From: M3007 sp044350425
Lineage (GTDB): Bacteria; Bacteroidota; Bacteroidia; Chitinophagales; Saprospiraceae
Assembly (NCBI GenBank): GCA_044350425.1
Contig: JBILHS010000007.1
Coordinates: 28,797 to 92,796, forward strand
DNA: 64,000 bases
Reading direction: 5' to 3'
Shown: in pieces, positions 36,101-42,585 of the stretch
Layout: each line of letters begins with the position of its first letter
Position numbering within the stretch: the first letter of the stretch is position 1
Program-made: the position numbers and the translations under genes
The notes under the pieces: model-generated
What the model saw: the letters and a program-made list of their open reading frames with translations, nothing else
What the model was told of the DNA's origin: nothing
Databases searched by the model: none

Positions 36101-36499
36101 TCCTGCCGGATCAATGGGCCCGTCGTAGTCATCCAAATTGACAAAAAAGCAATCCGGTTTGGGGCATTTTACAACGATTTCAATATCTGCGGAACATTTT
36201 TGCCCGGTACAGTTGAGGTACCGGTACCTTAGTTTGTGTTCGCCGCAACAACTTTCATCGCCCAAAAAGTGCAATTGACCATCAGGGCTTAACTCAAAAC
36301 AGGCGGAAGGGAATTCCAGCACCACCTCCTGGCCATTATTCGGAGGAAGGTCATTGCTTTTGACATTGAACATGAAATTTTGGCCGGTCATGATGCAAAG
36401 AGAATCCTCTACAGCAATAAGGTTCCCTCCTTGTCCGTAGCTAAGGTGAGGAAGCAAAAGAAGGGTAAGAAAAAGGGCCGAGGTAAAGAAGTGTTTCAT
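30125..36499 (-). CDS. 2124-residue PKD/Ig-repeat T9SS protein
   Basis: The start is ATG 36499 (MKHFFTSALFLTLLLLPHLSYG, signal peptide); an in-frame ATG four codons earlier is possible. The protein is a long chain of beta-sandwich repeats: PKD domains (FWDYGDGSSSNMFEMSHVY, WFWDFGDGNTSTLQNPMH, SWDFDDGSTNGAQNPSH) alternate with Ig-like repeats containing WNxTGxF/YLWST motifs. Cys-rich repeats follow in the C-terminal third (DCxxL...CC), then a final PKD-like segment and a T9SS sorting domain (SVYPNPTSSGQFSI to RYTKRVVIE). PKD repeats act as spacers or carbohydrate and protein contacts in large adhesins. A -7 element TACATTTG lies at 36550-36557 (minus). Confidence 0.9.
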   Translation of the reverse strand: MKHFFTSALFLTLLLLPHLSYGQGGNLIAVEDSLCIMTGQNFMFNVKSNDLPPNNGQEVVLEFPSACFELSPDGQLHFLGDESCCGEHKLRYRYLNCTGQKCSADIEIVVKCPKPDCFFVNLDDYDGPIDPAGGNQPGCAYACENSESTYFYAYNPLNTYIWNVTGGTFVAGANPAEILVSWGATGSGSVTLTILDTNNQQTVIQVCVNILEGPVANFQPSSSKVCLGSPISFNNTSTGGSRYFWDYGDGSSSNMFEMSHVYASPGTYTVCLTVTRNNFDDQGQPLCCCSDSICIDVVVDSLPGPDIFCISTLCAEDSTKYWTDAANCGTYYWVVLDENDLPLPFTGQGNDTICVQWGAGPIGTVSLYVTGCDSLYCDDTVSVVVPIIPATTLINGEINVCQNATSTYTVDKWVGTYYDWMVTGGVVLAGQGTNTVTILWGPGPTGTITLKYYSDFLSGLPGHDPEKCMGTATLSVNIKPRFDVTGPVPGVVCLNSSSAFFATAAPLSTYNWTITPAVPFGGQGTNVITVTWNAGPGTFVVTAMPTNPSVYCNSLVTKVIRVLEVPPPDAIVGPVEICPGDTYTYLAQGSAPGVAFDWTVTGGTPNTFTGNPISVTWNATGPYFVAVKHTSLAPPNCMSDTIQLTLLPKWINGPLTITGPPACINSLQNYAAGPAQHPEATYNWVVTPANLGSVVSGQGSPNVTVQWNNVGGNATLMVTVKLCNATLSKSIVVPVNAPVQPVITQIGNLCPGVPAILDAGAGFTDYLWSTTATTQTIPIMTGGNYIVTTTDANGCTAIGTFTATALPGPVASVTPPGTSVICIIPPNPASITLYAQNGAGYSFSWFCNGILQGLPAGQDTLVHTNTNVPAVFSYWAVVMDANGCMNTSNTVAVVQDSCLADSICIPENYNLSFTATNQMPNCNIVDFAVTSSANITLTGWNFGDPNSNANNGTLQNAVHTYTQAGCFKVLLQGLVPQAPPGSGFCPVSFGALVCVPLVADFSFTSVCTQTTFMDLSNFQPGQGPVSWFWDFGDGNTSTLQNPMHTYASPGPYTVMLTVTNANGCEAKITRGITIGGAPVPIISANPSPACVGDAVLFNASAAGIISWSWDFDDGSTNGAQNPSHTYLTAGNYNVSITVTDAMGCTNTATLALMINPAVPPGIITVAPGLTVCAGTTVTLTAPAGFNYLWSTLATTQVITTTTAGTYKVTLTDANGCSLVLEPVTIVVLPPPLAYITGNPVICDVGCTTLSAPLGTGYTYQWLDAANNPIGGATAQTLVVCNNNLLAGYSVIVTDANLCSDTSALFVVTVEVSPVFTITISPDDCEGSPITLTITPVQANVVYAWSNGATGTSIIVLQAGTYIAVGTDTTSGCQGTASAVIHPLPDLCLVPVGCYEACNPDTICGPPGMASYQWNKDGVPITGETQQCLIVTQSGTYTLTCTTSFGCSDTSESLMLQLINCGCEGLMVEAVPLEGEACCWIISYTNPFDSLFGLVIHSDDTDFNFDLSGLDPSLSVYSISDHSIGLVNSLPNTPLPEGALDSFLIFCLTNVQNLPQQIVFDWYDFEFNIACSDTLEFDCPVEPDCLYLASDSIYCHDTAVYYSITVCNPIDAAYSIQYIAINPTSPFGIVVSPPFIDASGDPIDPGECQTYTVILSGPNIAGELFCFNLTAHDEEPDPIDTSKCCSLDTLYCIEIPDCQPCNDIGVELVEDVTPAGDEGCCYDISLFNNYATGYFDGINICMLSAGVTMTMNNPFGSGWFTNSLTPTLIELTVAPPLGTSIPLGVVTLPTICIQSDQAPPQFVEIKWMKDGEVVCRDTLELSCEPPCGYISAEVIECNVDGSSGWTYSGIIHNTSNYTVGEAHIVCTSPAGLGAYNQTIVFGGGLAPGGTQAFSLPLGLPAMSGDTVCFTVSLHALNDDASHSQCCNFYDCIVLPDCVMAANCFCDHSMNDIYLQGILYADFQAATYMAIFQPRNTVCSTDKVYWYFTDSNVIEQTTGNEELHHTFPGPGSYSVCIYVFRTEANGAQCSTESCKDVVFVGPGNSLSVYPNPTSSGQFSIRLNPEWVSPVQFRVFDINSRVIAAWEVDDPARHEFIPVNLGETGSGIYLLEAVVDGKRYTKRVVIE

Positions 36500-36849
36500 T
36501 GTGCGGAGCAATTGATAGATAGAGAGATATTTTCTGAAATGCTATTTTGCAAATGTAGTTCATAATGGCATATATTTTTGATTTTATTGTAAATTTGGTA
36601 TTGTTTGGTGGTTATTTGAAATTATTGCAAAATGAAATACGCCTGACTCCAACGATCGTTCAAGCAGGGAAATTCAAGCGCGCTCATTATTTTCAAAAAA
36701 AATTCCACCTCGCGCAAGTTTTTGAAGTTGCAGTCGCCCAATATTTTTTAATTGATCCATGAACGCAACCCCGAGCTTTCTTTCCTCGTAATCTAGGGAC
36801 ATCTGAACCTGGTTCCTTTTGCCTATCGTAATCTACCTACATCAAAAAA
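36500..36849. promoter_or_regulatory. Divergent promoter region: giant PKD gene and copper module
   Basis: About 350 bp, AT-rich, no gene. On the minus strand TACATTTG (36550-36557) is an exact -7 match, about 50 nt before the PKD-protein start. On the plus strand TCCTTTTG (36815-36822), one base off, precedes the multicopper oxidase. I see no clear operator repeat. Confidence 0.5.
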
Positions 36850-38574
36850 ATGTTTAGAAGAACTGCCAACCCGACGCTGATCTTGATCTGTATGCTTAGC
36901 ATCTCTTGTACCCTGCTTCAGGCCCAATCCTACAATACCCTTTGGATCCCTGACACCCTTTCCGGTACCAATTTTAATCTGATAATAAAAGATACCTTTT
37001 CCCAATTAACTGTTGGAAATCAGACTATTACAGCGGGTATTAATGGAAAGATCTGGGGCCCGACCCTGTTTTTCAATAAGGGCGATACGGTGCACATGAA
37101 CGTGCTCAATAAACTCAATGAAGCGACCACCCTGCACTGGCATGGCTTCCATTTGCCGGCAGTGATGGATGGTGGGCCACACCAGATGATTCCGGCGGGC
37201 ACTACCTGGCAGCCTTATTGGAAAGTAACCAACAACGCAGCTACTTACTGGTACCACCCGCACCTGCATGAGATGACCGAGGAGCAGATTACGAAAGGTA
37301 TCGGAGGCCTGATCATTGTACGCGATGAAATAGAATCGGCTTTGACACTCCCGCGGACCTACGGCGTGGATGATATTCCTTTGGTGTTGACTGACCGTGA
37401 TTTCAATACACAGCAGCAATTCACCGTGGTCCCTTATGGCGACAGCATGATGACGAATGGTACCCTGCGTGCGCAGTACAGTGTGCCGGGGCAGATGGTG
37501 CGCTTCCGGATTTTGAATGGTGCAATCGAACGCTCCTACAATATTGGGTTCAGCGACAATCGAAATTTCTCCATTATTTGCTCCGATGGTGGCTTACTCA
37601 ATGCACCGGTGAGCCTCAATCGTTACTTGCTACATGCAGGTGAGCGCGTGGAGATCCTGGTAGATTTTTCAGGCCAAACCGGTCAGTCTTTCGATTTGAA
37701 AGCCTTCAACGCCACCCTCGCCAACGCGATTCCAGGCGGTGAAAATTTCCCCAACGGGCCATTTGCCAATTACCTGGGCAAAAAGGACTTCACCCTGCTC
37801 CACGTGAACGTTGGGCCTCAAACCCAGAACCCGGTCACCAGCATTCCTACGGTATTGACCAATAATGTGTTGCTCAATGCTGCAGATGCCGATATTACCC
37901 GGGTGCTGACCATCAGTGACAGCACGGGTGTGACAAATCCTCCAATCCTTGGACCAAATGCCTTTATCATCAACCATAAACTGTTTGATATCGACTACGA
38001 CGAGTATCAGGTGCCCCTCGGGAATACAGAGATCTGGGAGATCAGGAGCACCTCTGGTTTTGGTCATCCTTTTCACATCCACGACGTTGAGTTCAACATT
38101 CTTTCGATCAATGGCGCTGCACCACCAGCCGCCCAGGCGGGCTGGAAAGATGTGGTGTTCATTCCCCGTCAACAGACCGTCAAGTTCATTGCACGATTTG
38201 AGGACTATGCGGATGCATTACATCCTTTCATGTACCACTGTCACATTGCCCTCCACGAAGATGAGGGAATGATGGGACAATTTGTGGTCACAGATGCTTC
38301 CTCAGCAACGCTGGAGCCTATCAAAAGATCCAATGATATTCTCCTGTACCCCAATCCGGCAAGTGACCGATTATTTGTTTCTTTTGCAGACCCAAATATG
38401 GAGGCCTATTATATCCGCATCACCAATGCATTGGGTAGAACCATGTACATGTTGCCACGTCCGCAATTGGCGGGAGGCATTGATATCAGCCATTTTTCGC
38501 CGGGCGCTTATTTTATTCAGGTGACGGATGAAAAAACTAAAAAGGTGGTTTCTAAGAAGTTTACCAAGGTTTGA
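36850..38574 (+). CDS. Multicopper oxidase with T9SS sorting domain
   Basis: 574 residues with a signal peptide (1-26). Three cupredoxin domains carry all copper ligands: HWHGFH (H96, H98), WYHPHLH (H136, H138), HPFHIH (H406, H409, H411) and YHCHIALHEDEGMMG (H463, C464, H465, H469). The type 1 and trinuclear sites are therefore complete. The C-terminal 85 residues are a T9SS sorting domain (LLYPNPASDRLFVSF), so the enzyme is exported to the cell surface. It resembles CotA/CueO-like laccases; the substrate could be Cu(I), Mn(II) or phenols. It heads a run of exported copper and redox genes, 15 bp before the MbnP gene. Confidence 0.95.
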   Translation: MFRRTANPTLILICMLSISCTLLQAQSYNTLWIPDTLSGTNFNLIIKDTFSQLTVGNQTITAGINGKIWGPTLFFNKGDTVHMNVLNKLNEATTLHWHGFHLPAVMDGGPHQMIPAGTTWQPYWKVTNNAATYWYHPHLHEMTEEQITKGIGGLIIVRDEIESALTLPRTYGVDDIPLVLTDRDFNTQQQFTVVPYGDSMMTNGTLRAQYSVPGQMVRFRILNGAIERSYNIGFSDNRNFSIICSDGGLLNAPVSLNRYLLHAGERVEILVDFSGQTGQSFDLKAFNATLANAIPGGENFPNGPFANYLGKKDFTLLHVNVGPQTQNPVTSIPTVLTNNVLLNAADADITRVLTISDSTGVTNPPILGPNAFIINHKLFDIDYDEYQVPLGNTEIWEIRSTSGFGHPFHIHDVEFNILSINGAAPPAAQAGWKDVVFIPRQQTVKFIARFEDYADALHPFMYHCHIALHEDEGMMGQFVVTDASSATLEPIKRSNDILLYPNPASDRLFVSFADPNMEAYYIRITNALGRTMYMLPRPQLAGGIDISHFSPGAYFIQVTDEKTKKVVSKKFTKV

Positions 38575-38589
38575 TAACCACATAAGGCA

Positions 38590-39324
38590 ATGAAATACAT
38601 CAGAACCATACCACTTTTAGCAATAGCAATCATTGTCTCACAGGCTTTTGTCAATTTTCAAGAAAAGGTTAACCAAGGATATTCGGACAAAAAAGAATGG
38701 TCCGGGAGCGCATTAGAACTGCATTTTCAACCCGTTTTTCAGAAAAAAAAGATAGACTTGAACGCAGCTGCCCAAAAAGGAGCTCCGTCTATATCCATGC
38801 TTCGGCTTTACCTGAGCAATTTTACTTTTTTGAAAAATGATTCCATCGTTTTTGAAGAGAAAAACAGCTGCCACTTGCTGGATTTGGAGGACGAAAACAC
38901 CTTGGAATTGAAATTTGCCGGCTTGAAAAACCTGGATTTTGATCTCCTGCAATTCAATCTGGGCATCGACAGCCTCACCCATGTTTCGGGAGCCATGGGG
39001 GGCGATCTTGATCCAACTAAAGGTATGTTCTGGACCTGGCAGAGCGGTTACATTAACTTTAAAATAGAAGGCGTTTTTGAAAAATGCCCAACCAGAAATC
39101 ACGAATTTCAATTTCATCTGGGAGGCTATCTGGCGCCTTTTCAGGCAGTACAATCGGTCCAGTTGAAGGTGCTCAAGGGAGAGCACCTCGTACTGCAACT
39201 GAATCTGAGCCCGTTTTTTGAGCAGGTGGATTGGGTGAAAAAATATAGCATCATGTCACCCGCCAAGGAGGCCGTGGCAGCATCCAGGGTTTTGGCCAAT
39301 TCATTCAGTATACATGCGGAATAA
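38590..39324 (+). CDS. MbnP-family copper-binding protein
   Basis: 244 residues with a signal peptide (about 1-20). The family core is clear: a first beta strand LELHFQPVF (H45), then LGIDSLTHVSGAMGGDLDP (124-142), GMFWTWQSGYINFKIEG (W148, W150) and NHEFQFHLGGY (H171, H176). In studied MbnP proteins the partner MbnH oxidises a tryptophan to kynurenine, which creates a copper site. The WTW pair here is the candidate, which is inference. The gene overlaps the MbnH-like gene by 11 bp, so production is tightly linked. It lies between the multicopper oxidase and the di-haem protein. Confidence 0.9.
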   Translation: MKYIRTIPLLAIAIIVSQAFVNFQEKVNQGYSDKKEWSGSALELHFQPVFQKKKIDLNAAAQKGAPSISMLRLYLSNFTFLKNDSIVFEEKNSCHLLDLEDENTLELKFAGLKNLDFDLLQFNLGIDSLTHVSGAMGGDLDPTKGMFWTWQSGYINFKIEGVFEKCPTRNHEFQFHLGGYLAPFQAVQSVQLKVLKGEHLVLQLNLSPFFEQVDWVKKYSIMSPAKEAVAASRVLANSFSIHAE

Positions 39325-40321
39325 AAGCGTACAAATTTTTGTGATGCTGCTTTTGGCTTTTTGGCTGCTTTCCGCTGCCGAAAATGCCCTGACGGGTGAC
39401 CCGGCAGCATTGGATTTTCCGCAAAACTGGCCAAAACCGAACTATGATTTTTCCGGAAATCCACTGACAAAACAGGGGATTGAACTGGGCCGAAAGCTGT
39501 TTTACGATCCCGCTTTGTCCCGAAATGACATGATCTCTTGTAGCAGTTGCCACTTGTCGTTCACCGCATTTACGCATGTGGATCATGCCTTGAGTCACGG
39601 GATCGAAGACCGCATTGGAACCAGGAATTCACCGGCCTTAATGAATTTGGCCTGGTCCAAACATTTTATGTGGGACGGTGCAATAGACCACCTGGATTTT
39701 CAAGCCCTGGCCCCCATCGCGCATCCGGCAGAAATGGATCTTTCGATTGAAGGGGTAGTGCAAAAGATCCAGTCAAAAACAGCCTATAAAGCCCTGTTTT
39801 TCAATGCTTTCGGCGATAGTACGGCCACCGGAGAACGACTTTTAAAAGCCATGTCACAATTTGAACTGACCCTGATCTCGGCCAATTCAAAATACGACCG
39901 GATGATACTCGGACAGGAAACATTCACAGAACAAGAGCAGAATGGTTACCGCTTGTTTCAAAAAAACTGCGCTTCCTGTCATGCAGAGCCATTGTTTACG
40001 AACCAGGAATTTGAGCGCAATGGACTACCTCTTGATTCAACCTTAAAGGATTATGGAAGAATGAAGGTCACCCAACAGCCGGCAGATTCGCTGAAATTCA
40101 AGGTGCCAACGCTGCGAAACATCGAATTCTCCTATCCGTATATGCACGACGGACGTTTCAAAAAACTTCGGGCGGTGATCCATCATTACACCCAAACGAC
40201 CGTACTCGACCGGAAAATTGATCTTTTGCCGAATGAAAAAGTAGATCTGGTAGCTTTTTTATTGACCCTGTCGGACCGGGAGTTTTTATTCAATCCGGAT
40301 TTTTCATTTCCTCGCGAATAG
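39314..40321 (+). CDS. MbnH-like di-haem cytochrome c peroxidase family protein
   Basis: 335 residues with an N-terminal hydrophobic signal or anchor (7-22). Two haem c sites are visible: CSSCH (76-80) and CASCH (219-223), spaced as in the MauG/CcpA family. The family segments RNSPALMN, LAPIAHPAEM and VPTLRNIEFSYPYMHDGRF are present. Two-haem proteins of this group either reduce peroxide or, as MbnH and MauG, oxidise tryptophan in a partner through a high-valent iron state. The 11-bp overlap with the MbnP gene argues for the MbnH role. It acts in the periplasm. Confidence 0.92.
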   Translation: MRNKSVQIFVMLLLAFWLLSAAENALTGDPAALDFPQNWPKPNYDFSGNPLTKQGIELGRKLFYDPALSRNDMISCSSCHLSFTAFTHVDHALSHGIEDRIGTRNSPALMNLAWSKHFMWDGAIDHLDFQALAPIAHPAEMDLSIEGVVQKIQSKTAYKALFFNAFGDSTATGERLLKAMSQFELTLISANSKYDRMILGQETFTEQEQNGYRLFQKNCASCHAEPLFTNQEFERNGLPLDSTLKDYGRMKVTQQPADSLKFKVPTLRNIEFSYPYMHDGRFKKLRAVIHHYTQTTVLDRKIDLLPNEKVDLVAFLLTLSDREFLFNPDFSFPRE

Positions 40322-40420
40322 ATGTGTAACGTTGTGTCGTTGTGGCGCCGTGTGAAATAAATCTGTCCCGACACTTCATACATTTTCAACATCAATGGTT
40401 TATCCAACATAATTCACAAC

Positions 40421-41791
40421 ATGAAAAAATTATTAGCAGCCCTGATTTTACTATTCTATTTCGTCCAGTCCCAGGCACAAACCAATCCGGCCATAAAATC
40501 CTGGATCTTCAATACGACCGGGTTAAAAGGCAGGCATTACGTCAATGGCAATTCCACGCCCATCCAGGATAATGTGCTGGCCAATGTAGAATCCGTCCAG
40601 TATTCTGCCAATTGGTCGTACATCAAAGCAAATGGGATTCCAGCCTATGTCACCGGACCGTTTTTGGACGGAAATCCCTCTCTGGCAACGGCACAAACCG
40701 GATACTTTAAATTGCCCCTAAATCCCGTTAAAAACAGTGGAACCCCTACCAATACTACGGGCGGAAACATTGGGGTTTTCATCAACGGCGTGGCCTTGTT
40801 TGATTATCGCGACGGTGTAGCCTGGAATCCGACCACGAATGCACTTTGTGGTGGACCTGGCAATCCACCTTGCCCCGGAGGCATGGGCACTAGCCAAGCC
40901 TGGAACAGGGATGCCATCCCCGCAGAACGGGCCGGATTTGACTGCTCCAAGGCACACCCTGCTATGGGCAATTATCACCACCATCAAAATCCCTCGGCCT
41001 TTAGCCTGGATCTGGTGGTGATCTCGAATATCTGCAACTTATACCCAGCAGACGGGCTATATGCGATCAATGAGACGCAACACTCGCCGCTTCTGGGTTT
41101 TGCCTACGATGGATTTCCGATCTATGGCGCCTATGGATTTAAAAATACAGACGGCTCGGGCGGTATTGTCCGCATAAAATCAGCCTATAAACTTAGAAAC
41201 ATCACCGATCGCACCCAGCATGCGGATGGAACAGATGTAGCAGACGGCCCCATCGTTAGCACCACCTATCCACTTGGTTATTTCCGGGAGGATTATGAAT
41301 TCACTGCTTCCAACGAACCGGATGTATTGGATGAGCACAATGGGCGTTTTTGCATCACGCCTGAATATCCACAGGGCACATACGCCTATTTTGCTACGGT
41401 GGATGCCAATTGGAATTCAGCCTATCCTTACGTGGTAGGGCCTACTTTTTACGGCGTGAGAACGGCTTCCAAAGTGCAAACAATTAGCGAGGCTGTGACA
41501 ACATACACACCCACGTCCGCAGTATCAGAAAATGAACTAAAAGACCTGAACATAGCCATTTTCCCCAATCCATCCGGCGACTTTTTTGCCGTACAGGTCG
41601 AAGGTCTGCTTCGGGAAAAAATGGATCTTCACCTTTTTGATCTGTCCGGAAAACGGATGCAGGAGACAGAGATTCAGCCTGGAAGTACCATTGGATACCT
41701 GGATGCAAGGATTTTATATCCCGGGGTGTATGTGGTTACCTTTTTAGTGGATGGTCGGGTTGTTTCCAGCAAAAAGGTGGTGGTGGAGTAG
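40421..41791 (+). CDS. YHYH-domain protein with T9SS sorting domain
   Basis: 456 residues with a signal peptide (1-19, ending AQ). The YHYH domain covers about 110-310: GVFINGVALFDYRDG, the His cluster MGNYHHHQNPS (the motif that names the family), LLGFAYDGFPIYGAYG and CITPEYPQGTYAYFATVD. The family occurs near copper proteins; its biochemical role is not established. A T9SS sorting domain ends it (VSSKKVVVE). It follows the MbnH-like gene by 100 bp. The histidines suggest metal binding, which is inference. Confidence 0.88.
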   Translation: MKKLLAALILLFYFVQSQAQTNPAIKSWIFNTTGLKGRHYVNGNSTPIQDNVLANVESVQYSANWSYIKANGIPAYVTGPFLDGNPSLATAQTGYFKLPLNPVKNSGTPTNTTGGNIGVFINGVALFDYRDGVAWNPTTNALCGGPGNPPCPGGMGTSQAWNRDAIPAERAGFDCSKAHPAMGNYHHHQNPSAFSLDLVVISNICNLYPADGLYAINETQHSPLLGFAYDGFPIYGAYGFKNTDGSGGIVRIKSAYKLRNITDRTQHADGTDVADGPIVSTTYPLGYFREDYEFTASNEPDVLDEHNGRFCITPEYPQGTYAYFATVDANWNSAYPYVVGPTFYGVRTASKVQTISEAVTTYTPTSAVSENELKDLNIAIFPNPSGDFFAVQVEGLLREKMDLHLFDLSGKRMQETEIQPGSTIGYLDARILYPGVYVVTFLVDGRVVSSKKVVVE

Positions 41792-41794
41792 ATT

Positions 41795-41946
41795 TAGAGG
41801 GGATGAGACACGGATTTTACGGATTTTTTAGAGGGGTCTGGGTTGTAACTAGAAATGGAACGGTCAAATTTTTTTAACAAGGTTTGCGAAGCAAACAAAA
41901 ATCCGTGTCATCCGTGTTCCATCTATTCCGTGGCCAATCCCCTCTA
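41795..41946. repeat. Imperfect inverted repeat with ACACGGAT units
   Basis: TAGAGGGGAT (41795-41804) pairs with ATCCCCTCTA at the right end. Inside, ACACGGATTTTACGGATTTTT faces AAAAATCCGTGTCATCCGTG. It lies between the YHYH and redoxin genes. The middle carries GTTTGCGAAGCAAAC, itself a small palindrome. Confidence 0.65.
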
Positions 41947-41987
41947 ATTTGCTCAACAACTTTTCCCATCCAAATCAACCACCAAAA

Positions 41988-42584
41988 ATGAAATATCTTA
42001 ATCAAGTTTCGCTACTGGCGGCAACCCTGTTTTGCCTGAGTTTCCTGACAGAAAAAGAAAGGGTCGTGCATGATTTCCGGCTGAAAAACATAGACGGCCT
42101 GAACGTTTCTTTGAAAAAATACCCCGATGCAAAGGGTTTTATCATCATTTTTACCTGTAATCATTGTCCTTTTGCGAAATTATATCCACCGCGCCTGAAT
42201 GCTTTACATGAAAAATATTCGAAACTGGGTGTGCCCCTGCTAGCCATCAGTTCGACGGATACCATCACCTATGAAGAAGATACCTATCCGGAAATGGTGA
42301 AAAAAGCGCGGGTGGAGGCCTTTTATTTCCCCTATCTGTTTGATGGCGAGCAAAAGGTAGCGAAGAACTTTGGCGCTCAAAAAACGCCGCACGCCTTCGT
42401 GATCTGGAAAGAAAAAGGGAAATGGGTGGTCAAATACAACGGTGCCATCGATGATAATGGCGCCGAACCTGAAAAAGTTGAAAACCAATATGTAGCTAAA
42501 GCGGTTGACGCCTTGTTGGCGGGAGAAGTAATAGAAGTGAAAGAGACAAAATCGATTGGCTGTCAAATTATTTTTAGAAAATAA
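41988..42584 (+). CDS. Exported redoxin (thioredoxin-fold, CNHC)
   Basis: 198 residues from ATG 41988, where a signal-like stretch starts (MKYLNQVSLLAATLFCLSFL). The AhpC/TSA-redoxin fold is seen in FRLKNIDGLNVSL, GFIIIFTCNHCPFAKLYPP and the cis-Pro region KTPHAFVIWK. The active pair is C57-x-x-C60 (CNHC), not the CGPC of thioredoxin. This is close to ResA/redoxins that handle copper-site or haem-ligand thiols in the periplasm. One base separates its stop from the sulfatase ATG, so the two are co-transcribed. It probably maintains thiols for the copper or haem proteins upstream, which is inference. Confidence 0.88.
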   Translation: MKYLNQVSLLAATLFCLSFLTEKERVVHDFRLKNIDGLNVSLKKYPDAKGFIIIFTCNHCPFAKLYPPRLNALHEKYSKLGVPLLAISSTDTITYEEDTYPEMVKKARVEAFYFPYLFDGEQKVAKNFGAQKTPHAFVIWKEKGKWVVKYNGAIDDNGAEPEKVENQYVAKAVDALLAGEVIEVKETKSIGCQIIFRK

Positions 42585-42585
42585 C

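Noticed and set aside
36565..36762. 65-codon open frame upstream of the multicopper oxidase
   Set aside because: It lies in AT-rich promoter DNA; no family, no start context and no conservation signal can be seen.
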